Shown: positions 9,139 to 17,128 of the stretch, one piece after another | Layout: every line of letters starts with the position of its first letter | How positions within the stretch are numbered: the first letter of the stretch is position 1 | Origin: Siphonobacter sp048595215 | GTDB lineage: Bacteria > Bacteroidota > Bacteroidia > Cytophagales > Spirosomataceae | DNA: 42,967 bases | NCBI RefSeq assembly: GCF_048595215.1 | Contig: NZ_JBMDWJ010000047.1 | Span: 1 to 42,967 of the forward strand | Direction of reading: 5' to 3' | The notes under the pieces: generated by a model | What the model was told of the DNA's origin: nothing | The model's database searches: none | What the model saw: only the letters and a program-made list of their open reading frames with translations | Translations under genes and position numbers: made by a program

Positions 9139-9717
9139 ATGTTAGATCAGCTCCTCAATCTCGTCAAAAATAATTCACAGGAAGCCATTGTCAACAATCC
9201 GGCTATTCCTGAACAACAGAACGAAGCCGCTCAGACGACCATCTTTACGTCTATCGTACAGGGTTTACAGGGCGAAGCAGCCAAGGGAAACATCAGTGGC
9301 CTGATGGAATTATTCTCCGGTCGCCAGGCAGTACAACAGAGTCCTATTGTTTCGGGAATTTCCCAAAATGCCATAGGTAGTCTGATGGACAAATTTGGAA
9401 TTAGTGGCTCTGTGGCACAGAGCATCGTCGGAGCCATTGTCCCAATGGTATTAAGTACAATCATTGGCAAGTTGAACAATCCGAACGACAAATCCGTGGA
9501 TGCTAATTCCATGATGGGATCGCTTCTGGCGGGTACGGATGCCAACACGGGTGGATTTAACTTTAATCAGGTAGGAGCGGCTCTGGCCGACGGTAAACTT
9601 GATATGAACGATTTGAAAAATATTGGAGGTAGTTTGTTTGGTTCGTCCAACGATAAAAATGACAAAAACAACGAAGGCGGATTGGGTGGTATGCTCGGCG
9701 GACTTTTTGGTAAATAA
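9139..9717 (+). CDS. DUF937-family protein
   Basis: This 192-aa protein resembles DUF937 proteins of Bacteroidota. The N-terminal 55 residues form amphipathic helices (MLDQLLNLVKNNSQEAIVNN). The middle (about 60-120) is the conserved helical core, IGSLMDKFGISGSVAQSIVG and IVPMVLSTIIGKLNNP. The C-terminus is a low-complexity Gly/Asn/Asp tail ending GGLGGMLGGLFGK. There is no signal peptide, and the role of the family is unknown. It has its own promoter and terminator, so it is transcribed alone between the NuiA-like gene and dnaK. Confidence 0.8.
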   Translation: MLDQLLNLVKNNSQEAIVNNPAIPEQQNEAAQTTIFTSIVQGLQGEAAKGNISGLMELFSGRQAVQQSPIVSGISQNAIGSLMDKFGISGSVAQSIVGAIVPMVLSTIIGKLNNPNDKSVDANSMMGSLLAGTDANTGGFNFNQVGAALADGKLDMNDLKNIGGSLFGSSNDKNDKNNEGGLGGMLGGLFGK

Positions 9718-9756
9718 ACTGTCAGTACCTCAACGATGAGTAAAGTTTGTGTCGAA

Positions 9757-9790
9757 GGCTCGCAGATTTTTTCGCTGCGGGCCCTTTTTT
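9757..9790 (+). terminator. Terminator after the DUF937 gene
   Basis: GGCTCGCAG (9757-9765) pairs with CTGCGGGCC (9775-9783), one G-T pair, and is followed by six T's (9785-9790). Confidence 0.8.
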
Positions 9791-9792
9791 AT

Positions 9793-9821
9793 GCTGTCAA
9801 TCTGTCAGAATATAAGACAGA
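9793..9821 (+). promoter_or_regulatory. TGTCA repeats and inverted repeat upstream of dnaK
   Basis: Two direct copies of TGTCA (9794-9798, 9803-9807) are nine bases apart. TCTGTC (9801-9806) and GACAGA (9816-9821) form a 6-bp inverted repeat around AGAATATAA. The site is 77 bases upstream of dnaK, where no CIRCE element or TAnnTTTG box is seen. I infer a heat-shock control site; the regulator is unknown. Confidence 0.4.
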
Positions 9822-9897
9822 AAATAGCCATAGGCACGGGGATTTAGATAAATAGAGCATCTACCGATAACCGAGAAATTAAACCAAATACTTTATC

Positions 9898-11823
9898 ATG
9901 GGAAAAATCATTGGCATTGACTTAGGCACGACAAACTCCTGCGTTGCTGTAATGGAAGGTAACGAGCCCGTTGTTATCCCAAACAGCGAAGGACGTCGTA
10001 CGACTCCTTCAGTCGTAGCCTTTATGGATAATGGTAATGGCGAGCGTAAAGTAGGAGATCCTGCCAAACGTCAGGCTATTACAAACCCTACGAATACTAT
10101 TCAGTCAATCAAGCGTTTCATGGGTAAACGTTTTACGGAAGTACAAAACGAAATGAAAACCATTTCGTATGTCGTAGAACAAGGCCCTAACAATACTCCC
10201 CGTGTACGGATTGGTGACCGTCTGTATACGCCTCAGGAAATCTCGGCTCAGATTCTGACGAAAATGAAGCAGACGGCTGAAGATTACCTGGGACAAACCG
10301 TAACAGACGCCGTTATTACGGTACCTGCGTACTTTAACGATGCCGAGCGTCAGGCTACGAAAGAAGCCGGACAAATCGCTGGTCTGGACGTAAAACGGAT
10401 TATCAACGAACCTACAGCTGCCGCTCTGGCCTTTGGTCTGGACAAAAAACATGACATGAAAATTGCCGTGTTTGACTTAGGTGGTGGTACGTTTGATATT
10501 TCAATTCTGGAACTGGGTGATGGCGTATTCGAAGTAAAATCAACTGACGGTGATACGCACTTAGGTGGTGATGACTTCGACCAGGTGATCATTGACTGGC
10601 TGGCTGGTGAGTTCAAGGCGGACGAAGGATTAGACCTTCGTCAGGATCCGATGGCTCTGCAACGTCTGAAAGAAGCCGCTGAAAAAGCGAAAGTAGAACT
10701 TTCTTCTTCCAGCCAGACGGAAATCAACCTGCCGTACATCTTCCCTGTGAACGGTATGCCCAAGCACTTGGTGCGTACGCTGACTCGGGCGAAATTCGAA
10801 CAACTGGCCGATAGCCTGTTCGTACGCATGATGGAACCCGTTCGTAAAGCGATGAAGAACGCCAACATCAGCACTTCCGAAATCGACGAAGTGATTCTGG
10901 TAGGTGGTTCGACGCGTATTCCGAAAGTACAGGAAGAAGTAGAGAAATTCTTTGGTAAGAAACCTTCGAAAAATATCAACCCTGATGAAGCCGTAGCCAT
11001 TGGTGCTGCCGTACAAGGGGGCGTATTGACGGGTGAAGTGAAAGACGTACTGCTGTTAGACGTTATTCCTTTGTCACTGGGTATCGAAACTATGGGTGGT
11101 GTATTCACGAAATTGATCGACGCGAACACCACGATTCCTACGAAAAAATCTGAAACGTTCTCAACGGCGTCGGATAATCAGCCTTCGGTTGAAATCCACG
11201 TATTGCAGGGCGAGCGTCCGATGGCCGGTCAAAACCGTACCTTGGGTCGTTTCCACCTGAGCGATATTCCGCCCGCACCCCGTGGTATTCCTCAAATCGA
11301 GGTAACTTTCGACGTGGATGCGAACGGTATCCTGAACGTATCAGCCAAAGATAAGGCTACGAACAAAGAGCAGAAGATTCGGATCGAAGCTTCCAGCGGT
11401 TTGAGCGACGCCGAAATCCAACGGATGCGTGACGAAGCCAAAGCGAACGAAGCCAACGATAAGGCTGAACGTGAAAAAATCGAGAAGCTGAACCAGGCCG
11501 ATTCACTGATTTTCCAAACGGAACGTCAATTGAAAGAGTACGGTGATAAATTGTCAGAAGGCAATAAATCAGCCATCGAAACGGCCGTTGCTGCTCTGCG
11601 TACGGCTCACCAAAGCCAGGACGTTGCTGCTATCGATGCTGCTTCCGAACAACTGAACAATGCCTGGGCGGCCGCTTCTACTGAAATGTACAACGCTGCT
11701 AATGCCGGTGGTGGTGCTCAGCCGAATGGTTACCCCGGTGGTGATGCTACCGAAGGTCAGGCTGGCGGTTCTGCTGGTAATGATAAAGATGTTCAGGATG
11801 TGAACTTTGAAGAAGTGAAGTAA
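9898..11823 (+). CDS. dnaK: Molecular chaperone DnaK (Hsp70)
   Basis: DnaK (641 aa, normal length) is the ATP-driven Hsp70 that works with DnaJ and GrpE in protein folding. The nucleotide-binding domain opens with GIDLGTTNSCVAVMEG and carries AVFDLGGGTFDISILE and ILVGGSTRIPKVQ; the linker VLLLDVIPLSLGIE is near residue 385; the substrate-binding domain follows (about 390-540), then the helical lid. The tail is Gly/Asn-rich and ends DVQDVNFEEVK, close to the usual EEVK/EEVD end. Neither dnaJ nor grpE is adjacent. It is monocistronic, with a strong terminator downstream. Confidence 0.99.
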   Translation: MGKIIGIDLGTTNSCVAVMEGNEPVVIPNSEGRRTTPSVVAFMDNGNGERKVGDPAKRQAITNPTNTIQSIKRFMGKRFTEVQNEMKTISYVVEQGPNNTPRVRIGDRLYTPQEISAQILTKMKQTAEDYLGQTVTDAVITVPAYFNDAERQATKEAGQIAGLDVKRIINEPTAAALAFGLDKKHDMKIAVFDLGGGTFDISILELGDGVFEVKSTDGDTHLGGDDFDQVIIDWLAGEFKADEGLDLRQDPMALQRLKEAAEKAKVELSSSSQTEINLPYIFPVNGMPKHLVRTLTRAKFEQLADSLFVRMMEPVRKAMKNANISTSEIDEVILVGGSTRIPKVQEEVEKFFGKKPSKNINPDEAVAIGAAVQGGVLTGEVKDVLLLDVIPLSLGIETMGGVFTKLIDANTTIPTKKSETFSTASDNQPSVEIHVLQGERPMAGQNRTLGRFHLSDIPPAPRGIPQIEVTFDVDANGILNVSAKDKATNKEQKIRIEASSGLSDAEIQRMRDEAKANEANDKAEREKIEKLNQADSLIFQTERQLKEYGDKLSEGNKSAIETAVAALRTAHQSQDVAAIDAASEQLNNAWAAASTEMYNAANAGGGAQPNGYPGGDATEGQAGGSAGNDKDVQDVNFEEVK

Positions 11824-11844
11824 TCCTTTCTGAATAGTTATAGT

Positions 11845-11887
11845 AAAGTCCCTAATCAATTGCGAAATTGGTTAGGGACTTTTTATT
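11845..11887 (+). terminator. Terminator after dnaK
   Basis: AAAGTCCCTAA and TTAGGGACTTT form a stem extended by CAATT/AATTG with one mismatch, loop GCGA, followed by T's. It is strong. Confidence 0.9.
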
Positions 11888-11947
11888 TGCCACGGTATCT
11901 GTGTATAGGTGTGCCCCAATCTTTCTTCCACTGTTAACCACCCAACT

Positions 11948-12415
11948 ATGCTTATCGAAAACTGTACACTCGACGACTATTTTATCATCATTCGGGACAT
12001 CGCCGAATTTTGGGGAAGCGAACGTACACTGTCCTTCCATCATCCCATTTACATTCACGAATTCGGAAATACGGCTTTTGTCATTCGAGAAGAACAAAAA
12101 CCCGTAGCGTATCTCTTCGGTTTTCTCTCCCAGACGGATCAGTCAGGGTACGTCCATCTCGTTGGGATTCGGGAAAGTCACCAGAAAAAAGGGCTCGGTA
12201 CGCTCCTGTACCAGCATTTTATCAACTATTGCAAAACGAAAGGCTGTACGCATGTAAGAGCCATCACAACGCCAGAGAATACTAAATCAATTGCCTTCCA
12301 CCATCATAAAATGGGCATGGAGATGATCGGTGAGCGGGGCGGCTATGACGTACCCGTTGTCAAAAATTACGCAGGCGAAGGGCAGGATCGCGTCGTATTT
12401 ATCAAAGAAATCTGA
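11948..12415 (+). CDS. GNAT-family N-acetyltransferase
   Basis: This 155-aa enzyme is a GNAT acetyltransferase, which moves the acetyl group of acetyl-CoA to an amine; the substrate is unknown. The acetyl-CoA loop is seen as VGIRESHQKKGLGTLLYQHF (about residues 73-92; Q-K-K-G-L-G is the Q/RxxGxG/A motif), and the later HVRAITTPENTKSIAFHHHK with the C-terminal GEGQDRVVFIKEI strand completes the fold. The frame is open upstream to a GTG at 11909, but the ATG at 11948 (MLIENCTLDDYF) starts at the beta-1 strand as usual. It has its own terminator, shared with the convergent fasciclin gene. Confidence 0.88.
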   Translation: MLIENCTLDDYFIIIRDIAEFWGSERTLSFHHPIYIHEFGNTAFVIREEQKPVAYLFGFLSQTDQSGYVHLVGIRESHQKKGLGTLLYQHFINYCKTKGCTHVRAITTPENTKSIAFHHHKMGMEMIGERGGYDVPVVKNYAGEGQDRVVFIKEI

Positions 12416-12430
12416 CGGACGTTTGTAATA

Positions 12431-12464
12431 AAAAGCCTTCTCTGATCAATCAGAGAAGGCTTTT
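12431..12464. terminator. Bidirectional terminator between the GNAT and fasciclin genes
   Basis: AAAAGCCTTCTCTGAT (12431-12446) and ATCAGAGAAGGCTTTT (12449-12464) form a perfect 16-bp stem with A's on one side and T's on the other, serving both convergent genes. Confidence 0.92.
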
Positions 12465-12485
12465 GTATTTAGAAAAACGCAATAC

Positions 12486-13043
12486 TTATTTCGGCATGAG
12501 TACGGCACTAATCACGTGTACTACACCATTTTTCTGAGCCTGATCAGGGAATTCTACCACTGCCTGATGGCCTTTTTCATCGGCTACCACAAACTGATCA
12601 CCTGATTTTGTTACCGTCAGGTTTTGACCGGTAAGCGTGCGTAGTACGGTTTTTCCTTTACCCTTATTCACAGCGTTTTGGAGGTCATTCGCCGTCCATT
12701 TGCCCGTTACGACATGATGTAGCAGGGTTTTACGTAAGGTCGTCACATTGCCAGCCGAAACAAACTGAGCTGCGTCAGGAACGGCAGCAAATGCTGAGTC
12801 GGTAGGAGCAAAAACCGTGAAGGGACCGCTGGAAGATAGGGTATTGCTAACGCCGGTTTGTTTCAACGCGGCGGTAAAAGTCTTTAAGCCCGGTGATTGA
12901 ACGGCATTTTCCACAATCATTTTCTGGGCACTCATGATAATTTGACCTTTTTTAGCCGCATCTACGGGAGCTGTTTCCTGAGCGAAGGTCTGGGTGGAGG
13001 TAAGCAAACCAGCGGCTAATACTGACAAAAGAATCGCTTTCAT
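12486..13043 (-). CDS. Secreted fasciclin-domain protein (paralog 1)
   Basis: This 185-aa protein has a signal peptide (MKAILLSVLAAGLLTSTQTFAQ) and one fasciclin (FAS1) domain from about residue 50 to 183. The FAS1 hallmarks are GPFTVFAPTDSAFAAVP (H1 box) and NGVVHVISAVLMP (H2 box), with LLHHVVTGKW in between. FAS1 domains mediate adhesion and matrix contacts; in bacteria the ligand is usually unknown. It is one of three paralogs between 12.5 and 15.9 kb, all on the minus strand. It lies 104 bases downstream of the Ada-like gene; a one-mismatch -7 box (TAAACTTG, 13104-13097) sits in that gap. Confidence 0.92.
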   Translation of the reverse strand: MKAILLSVLAAGLLTSTQTFAQETAPVDAAKKGQIIMSAQKMIVENAVQSPGLKTFTAALKQTGVSNTLSSSGPFTVFAPTDSAFAAVPDAAQFVSAGNVTTLRKTLLHHVVTGKWTANDLQNAVNKGKGKTVLRTLTGQNLTVTKSGDQFVVADEKGHQAVVEFPDQAQKNGVVHVISAVLMPK

Positions 13044-13147
13044 ATTCCTATAGTTTTAAGGGGTGATCGTTGTTATGGGTTTCGTTGATTCTAGTGCAAG
13101 TTTAGGTATTTATCGATGCGATGCTATAAATGTCGTGTTAAAAATTA

Positions 13148-13990
13148 CTAACAAACGTTCTCCGGTTCCCCTAACATATGGGCTGATTCCCAACCGATCA
13201 AAGCCGCTTTTCGACTCGCTCCCCAGTGGTAGTCACCAATCACACCCGTAGAGCGAATGACGCGGTGACAGGGTATCAGGTACGCAATGGGATTTTGCCC
13301 AATCGCCGTTCCCACGGCCCGGCAAGCGGAGGGCTTCCCAATCACCTGCGAAAGGTGTGCATACGTGCTCAGTCGTCCCGGTGGGATTTGTAGCAGGGCC
13401 TGCCATACTTTGAGCTGGAAATCCGTACCCATCAAATGTAATTTCAACTGGGGTAAATCCGCGGGCGAATTTTCAAACCGCAGCAGTACGGCCCGATGAA
13501 ATTCAGTAGGCAGAAGCTCCAGCTGAGCGTAGGGAAAGCGGAGTTGTAGGGTAGTTCTTCCTTCATCCTCACTGGTAATAAACGCCACGTGGCAGACGCC
13601 TTTTTCGGTGGAAGCCATGCAAATTGGTCCGAAGGGCGTAGAGCCAAAGCTGTACTGAATTTGTAGGTACTGTCCGCCGTTTTTGTATTCGCCGGGCGTC
13701 ATGCCTTCGATGGTAATGAATAAATCATGCAGACGGCTGGTACTGGAAAGGCCGGTTTCGAAACTGGTATCGGCCAGGGAGTGTCCCTGAGCCAGTAAGC
13801 TCTTGGCGTGTTCGAGGCTGATGTACTGCAAAAACTTCTTGGGACTTACCCCCGCCCAGTCTTTAAACAGACGTTGAAAATGGTATGGGCTCAGGTGGAC
13901 ATGCTCAGCCACCGCGTCCAGCGAAGGCTGTTGCTGGAAGTGCGTATTCAGGTACTGAATCGCTTTTTCAATGCGTTGATAGTCATTCAT
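13148..13990 (-). CDS. Ada-like AraC regulator fused to methylguanine-DNA methyltransferase
   Basis: This 280-aa protein joins an AraC-type helix-turn-helix (about residues 5-102: LDAVAEHVHLSPYHFQRLFK, ending MTPGEY) to an O6-alkylguanine-DNA alkyltransferase (about 110-275). The acceptor cysteine is C241 in IPCHRV, preceded by the conserved FQLKVWQALLQIPPGRLSTY and by RAVGTAIGQNP. The enzyme takes the alkyl group from damaged guanine onto that cysteine. Unlike E. coli Ada it lacks the N-terminal zinc domain that senses methylphosphotriesters, so regulation must work differently. It lies between two fasciclin genes on the same strand; nothing suggests a functional link. Confidence 0.93.
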   Translation of the reverse strand: MNDYQRIEKAIQYLNTHFQQQPSLDAVAEHVHLSPYHFQRLFKDWAGVSPKKFLQYISLEHAKSLLAQGHSLADTSFETGLSSTSRLHDLFITIEGMTPGEYKNGGQYLQIQYSFGSTPFGPICMASTEKGVCHVAFITSEDEGRTTLQLRFPYAQLELLPTEFHRAVLLRFENSPADLPQLKLHLMGTDFQLKVWQALLQIPPGRLSTYAHLSQVIGKPSACRAVGTAIGQNPIAYLIPCHRVIRSTGVIGDYHWGASRKAALIGWESAHMLGEPENVC

Positions 13991-14041
13991 GAACCAAAAA
14001 TACCGCCTTCATTGCAGTCCCGTAACCCGAAACTTGCGGAC

Positions 14042-14602
14042 TTAGGGCCAAAGCACGGCGTCAGTTACGTGTACAATTCCGTTACTAACGGCATAGTCCG
14101 TGGTTTCAAGCTTGGCCTGATGGCCGGTTTTATCTGTTACCAGCCACTGGTCGCCGTTCTTGGATACGTAGATGTATTCGCCTGCGAGGGTTCGCAGTTC
14201 TACGCGTTGGATACCCCGATCTAAAGCTTCCTGGAAGTTTTTGGTTTGCCAAACGCCTGTAACGATGTGATAGGCCAGCACTTTTCGCAGGCGGTTCATC
14301 TGATCGGGTTGCAATAGGGCAGTAGCTTCCGGCGACTTGTGAAAGGCGGAGTCCGTGGGAGCAAATACGGTAAAAGGTCCAGAGTTCTGTAAGGTGTTTA
14401 CAAACCCGGTTTCTTTGAGAGCTTTGGTAAGGATACTGTGTTCCTGTGAGCGGGCCGCATGCTGGGCAATATTCACGCGTCCGCCACTGGCTGAAGCCGC
14501 AGGAGAAGTCGGTTGAGATGGGGTAGAGGTACGGCTGGGGCCCTGGCTACTTACACAACCGGTAGCCCAGAGAGTGAGTAAAGCAAAGCAGATTTTTTTC
14601 AT
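14042..14602 (-). CDS. Fasciclin-domain lipoprotein (paralog 2)
   Basis: This 186-aa protein has a lipoprotein signal (MKKICFALLTLWATGC, Cys16), a Ser/Pro/Thr-rich linker (about 18-45) and a FAS1 domain (about 50-186): NSGPFTVFAPTDSAFHKSPE, YHIVTGVW, and the end NGIVHVTDAVLWP. The motifs closely match those of paralog 1, for instance GDQ.LVTDKTGHQA against GDQFVVADEKGHQA. It is probably anchored in the outer membrane, unlike its two soluble secreted neighbours. It follows the DUF4494 gene after a hairpin terminator. Confidence 0.92.
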   Translation of the reverse strand: MKKICFALLTLWATGCVSSQGPSRTSTPSQPTSPAASASGGRVNIAQHAARSQEHSILTKALKETGFVNTLQNSGPFTVFAPTDSAFHKSPEATALLQPDQMNRLRKVLAYHIVTGVWQTKNFQEALDRGIQRVELRTLAGEYIYVSKNGDQWLVTDKTGHQAKLETTDYAVSNGIVHVTDAVLWP

Positions 14603-14622
14603 GATGGGGATATAGGAATAAG

Positions 14623-14654
14623 AATCCGGCAGGAGCGAATACCTGCCGGATTCC
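14623..14654 (-). terminator. Terminator after the DUF4494 gene
   Basis: GAATCCGGCAGG (14623-14634) pairs perfectly with CCTGCCGGATTC (14643-14654). On the minus strand it is followed by TTATTCC, a weak T-tract. Confidence 0.6.
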
Positions 14655-14658
14655 GGGG

Positions 14659-15210
14659 TTACTCTGCCGCTGGTTCGACCCGCTCAAAAGGCTGTTCGGG
14701 TGAATCCTTTGAGGTTGGGTTCGAATCATTTTCAAACGCCGCCACTGCCTCCGATAACGGACGCAACTGATCCATCTTCTGGTTGTCCACGTCGTAGGGA
14801 ACCACTTCAAGAATGGGTGTAAGGGACACGTCCGTAATTTCGTAATCTTCTACGCGACCCAAGGCATCTTCCACCCGATCGTAGGCCTGTTTGATGGAGT
14901 CGGCGTTGATGAGAAAAGAGGCCGAGGACTTCTTTTCTTTCTTCGCTTTTTCGTCAAAAGTCGTAATCAGAATTTTGACTTTAAACCACTTTAATTCAGG
15001 GCCTTCCACATGAAAAACTTCCTGAACTTTCATGGGCGACAGGCTGGTTACCCGGAAATCGGGAGCGTTGTCACCTAATAAATCATACAAGCGGGCTTCG
15101 GCATCTGTAAACGATACGGCGTCGAGTAAATACGCCTCCGTAACGGTTTGAAACTTCCCTGCATCAATTTCCTTTGTAAATCGGATCTTTCCTAAAAACC
15201 ACGTAGCCAT
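14659..15210 (-). CDS. DUF4494 domain protein
   Basis: This 183-aa cytoplasmic protein matches DUF4494, a family found mainly in Bacteroidota. The conserved N-terminus WFLGKIRFTKEIDAGKFQTV and the YLLDAVSFTDAEARLYDLL block lead into the core KWFKVKILITTFDEKAKKEK, and the last conserved strand is DYEITDVSLTPILEVVPYD. The C-terminal 40 residues are poorly ordered and acidic. The family is uncharacterised; it has no signal peptide. It lies between fasciclin paralogs 2 and 3 on the same strand. Confidence 0.88.
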   Translation of the reverse strand: MATWFLGKIRFTKEIDAGKFQTVTEAYLLDAVSFTDAEARLYDLLGDNAPDFRVTSLSPMKVQEVFHVEGPELKWFKVKILITTFDEKAKKEKKSSASFLINADSIKQAYDRVEDALGRVEDYEITDVSLTPILEVVPYDVDNQKMDQLRPLSEAVAAFENDSNPTSKDSPEQPFERVEPAAE

Positions 15211-15270
15211 GTAAAAATATAAAGTGTAAACGGATGATGGAGCAATTTACAAGATCACTCCTATATGCAA

Positions 15271-15311
15271 CGAAGGATCGACGAAAGAAATTCTCTTCCA
15301 TCGATCCTTCG
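15271..15311. repeat. Inverted repeat downstream of fasciclin paralog 3
   Basis: CGAAGGATCGA (15271-15281) and TCGATCCTTCG (15301-15311) are perfect 11-bp arms around 19 bases. Neither side has a T-run, so termination is uncertain; it may protect the mRNA 3' end. Confidence 0.5.
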
Positions 15312-15346
15312 AAAATGTAGTGACAAACTAGTACGAAAACAAATAC

Positions 15347-15859
15347 CTACTTCGTCTGATCAACTGTATCTATAATGTGAATGATGCCGTTATCGGAATT
15401 CTGGTCGGGCATGATTACTCGGGAGGTGCTCCCGGCTTCGTCGGTAATCAGGACGGCGTCTTCTGATAAAGCTGCCGTCAGGGTACCGCCACCCAGGGTT
15501 TTGAATGTGGCTTTGCCCTGGCCTTTTTCAATGGCTTCACGAATCGATTGAGCCGTATACTTTCCCGTCAGTACGTGGTTGGATAGTAACTTGATCAACT
15601 TCGGTTTATTTTCGCTTTTTAGGAGTTCATCCAGCGAAGGAACCTTTGCAAAAGCCTTGTCCGTAGGTGCGAATATGGTAAAGGGACCGTTGGCACGTAA
15701 CGTTTGTGACAAACCGCTCTGATTGAGAGCGTTAGTGAACGTGGCGTAATCGGCCGTACTGCTCAGATTTGCAATCAGATCCTTACGAGAATCATTAACG
15801 GAAGTTTGAGCGTAGCTGGTCGTAATACCCAGAGCGAATACAAACAGTAGCGTTTTCAT
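15347..15859 (-). CDS. Secreted fasciclin-domain protein (paralog 3)
   Basis: This 170-aa protein has a signal peptide (MKTLLFVFALGITTSYAQ) and a FAS1 domain (about 28-168): NGPFTIFAPTDKAFAKVPSL, then LLSNHVLTGKYTAQSIREAI and NGIIHIIDTVDQTK. It is the most divergent of the three: the conserved GHQA stretch of the others is replaced by GSTSR. It is transcribed away from the deacetylase-family gene at 15960, with about 100 bases between the two starts. Confidence 0.92.
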   Translation of the reverse strand: MKTLLFVFALGITTSYAQTSVNDSRKDLIANLSSTADYATFTNALNQSGLSQTLRANGPFTIFAPTDKAFAKVPSLDELLKSENKPKLIKLLSNHVLTGKYTAQSIREAIEKGQGKATFKTLGGGTLTAALSEDAVLITDEAGSTSRVIMPDQNSDNGIIHIIDTVDQTK

Positions 15860-15959
15860 AAGCTATATGTTGGTTGAATATCCGCAATAGCCTAAAAAAA
15901 TAAGGCCACTTGGGCCGCTGGAATGAAAATGGTAGCGGACCAGAGGCAAATCAATCCCT

Positions 15960-16862
15960 ATGTTAAAAATTGCTTACGCAGCTGAGTACTGCTATTCGCT
16001 TCCCGAAGGTCACCGCTTTCCCATGGAAAAATACGAACTAATTCCCCAACAACTGTTGCGGGAGGGCGTCGTTCGGGAGGATTCCTTTTTTCAACCCCAG
16101 CCCCTCGATCCGCACTGGATTCTTCGAACGCATACGCCAACGTATTGGGATGATCTGCGGAATCTTCGTTTATCGGACAAAATGGTGCGGCGGATTGGAT
16201 TCCCCTTAACGGAGGCTCTGGTACACCGGGAAATCGTCATTGCTCAGGGTACGATCGACTGCTGCCGGTACGCTCAGCAATACGGTATAGCTATGAACAT
16301 TGCCGGCGGTACACATCACGCTTACGCGGACAAGGGCGAAGGGTTTTGTATCCTCAATGACGTAGCCATTGCCGCGAATTATCTACTGGATGAAGGACAG
16401 CGGAAGAAAATTCTGGTGATCGATCTGGACGTGCACCAGGGAAATGGAACCGCCTGCATTTTCGAAAACGAACCCCGCGTGTTTACGTTTTCGATGCACG
16501 GGAAAGATAACTATCCGCTACATAAGGAGAAGTCGGACCTGGACATCGAATTGCCCTCTTACCTAACGGATGAACCGTATTTGCAGCAACTGTATGATAC
16601 GCTGCCCGGCTTGCTGGAGCAGGAAAAGCCCGATTTCCTCTTTTTCATTGCCGGGGTCGACGTGCTCGAAACGGACAAACTCGGCAAGCTGAAGATGACC
16701 AAAGAAGGCTGCCGCCGTCGCGACCAGTTTGTATTCGAACAGGCTCAACGCTATGGTTTGCCGCTCGTGGTGGTCATGGGCGGGGGCTACTCGCACCGGC
16801 TCGCCGACATTGTCGAAGCTCATTGCAATACGTTCCGACTGGCGGAAGAGATGTATTTCTAA
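15960..16862 (+). CDS. Histone deacetylase / acetoin-utilisation family hydrolase
   Basis: This 300-aa protein belongs to the arginase-like deacetylase family, which includes AcuC and eukaryotic HDACs. Catalytic pieces are intact: the paired histidines H119-H120 in GGTHHAY, the zinc ligands D157 and H159 in DLDVHQGNGT, and D239 in AGVDVLETDKLG. GYSHRLADIVEAH is near the C-terminus. Bacterial members remove acyl groups from small amines or proteins; the substrate here is unknown. No acetyl-CoA synthetase or acetyltransferase gene is adjacent, so the AcuC name is not given. Its stop codon overlaps the end of the convergent small membrane-protein gene by four bases. Confidence 0.92.
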   Translation: MLKIAYAAEYCYSLPEGHRFPMEKYELIPQQLLREGVVREDSFFQPQPLDPHWILRTHTPTYWDDLRNLRLSDKMVRRIGFPLTEALVHREIVIAQGTIDCCRYAQQYGIAMNIAGGTHHAYADKGEGFCILNDVAIAANYLLDEGQRKKILVIDLDVHQGNGTACIFENEPRVFTFSMHGKDNYPLHKEKSDLDIELPSYLTDEPYLQQLYDTLPGLLEQEKPDFLFFIAGVDVLETDKLGKLKMTKEGCRRRDQFVFEQAQRYGLPLVVVMGGGYSHRLADIVEAHCNTFRLAEEMYF

Positions 16863-17128
16863 CGTTTGTCCGAAATGAGTCGTAAGGTCTTTTGCTGGTT
16901 CAGTTCCTCTTCCATCCGAAGCAGCCGTTTTTCAGTCTCGTGTTTGGCCGCCAGCGTCGAATCATTGCTAACGATGGCATTGTTTAACTGCGTACGTATA
17001 GCCTTTTGGGAGGTCCACTGTACGAGATTGCCCAAGATGGAAAGCAGGAGTAGTCCAGAAAGAATGCCGGCAGAAGTCCGTTTGGCTGGCCGGGGTCGGT
17101 ATCTGAGTCCGTTCAAGTAAAATGCCAT
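16859..17128 (-). CDS. Small membrane protein with one TM helix and a coiled coil
   Basis: This 89-aa protein has a basic N-terminus (RYRPRPAKR), a single transmembrane helix at about residues 21-38 (GILSGLLLLSILGNLVQW) and a C-terminal helix of heptad-like pattern (about 57-82: LAAKHETEKRLLRMEEELNQ). This layout suggests inside-positive topology with the helix in the periplasm. I do not recognise the family. The competing plus-strand frame at 16866-17120 is rich in Ser and Cys and looks like an antisense shadow. Convergent with the deacetylase-family gene. Confidence 0.6.
   Translation of the reverse strand: MAFYLNGLRYRPRPAKRTSAGILSGLLLLSILGNLVQWTSQKAIRTQLNNAIVSNDSTLAAKHETEKRLLRMEEELNQQKTLRLISDKR

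Noticed and set aside
14718..14727. GGTTCGAATC, a tRNA T-arm-like motif
   Set aside because: Lies inside the DUF4494 coding frame, with no acceptor or anticodon arm around it.
16866..17120. 84-aa plus-strand frame
   Set aside because: Opposite to the small membrane-protein frame, which has a clean TM helix and coiled coil; the plus frame is Ser/Cys-rich and looks random.
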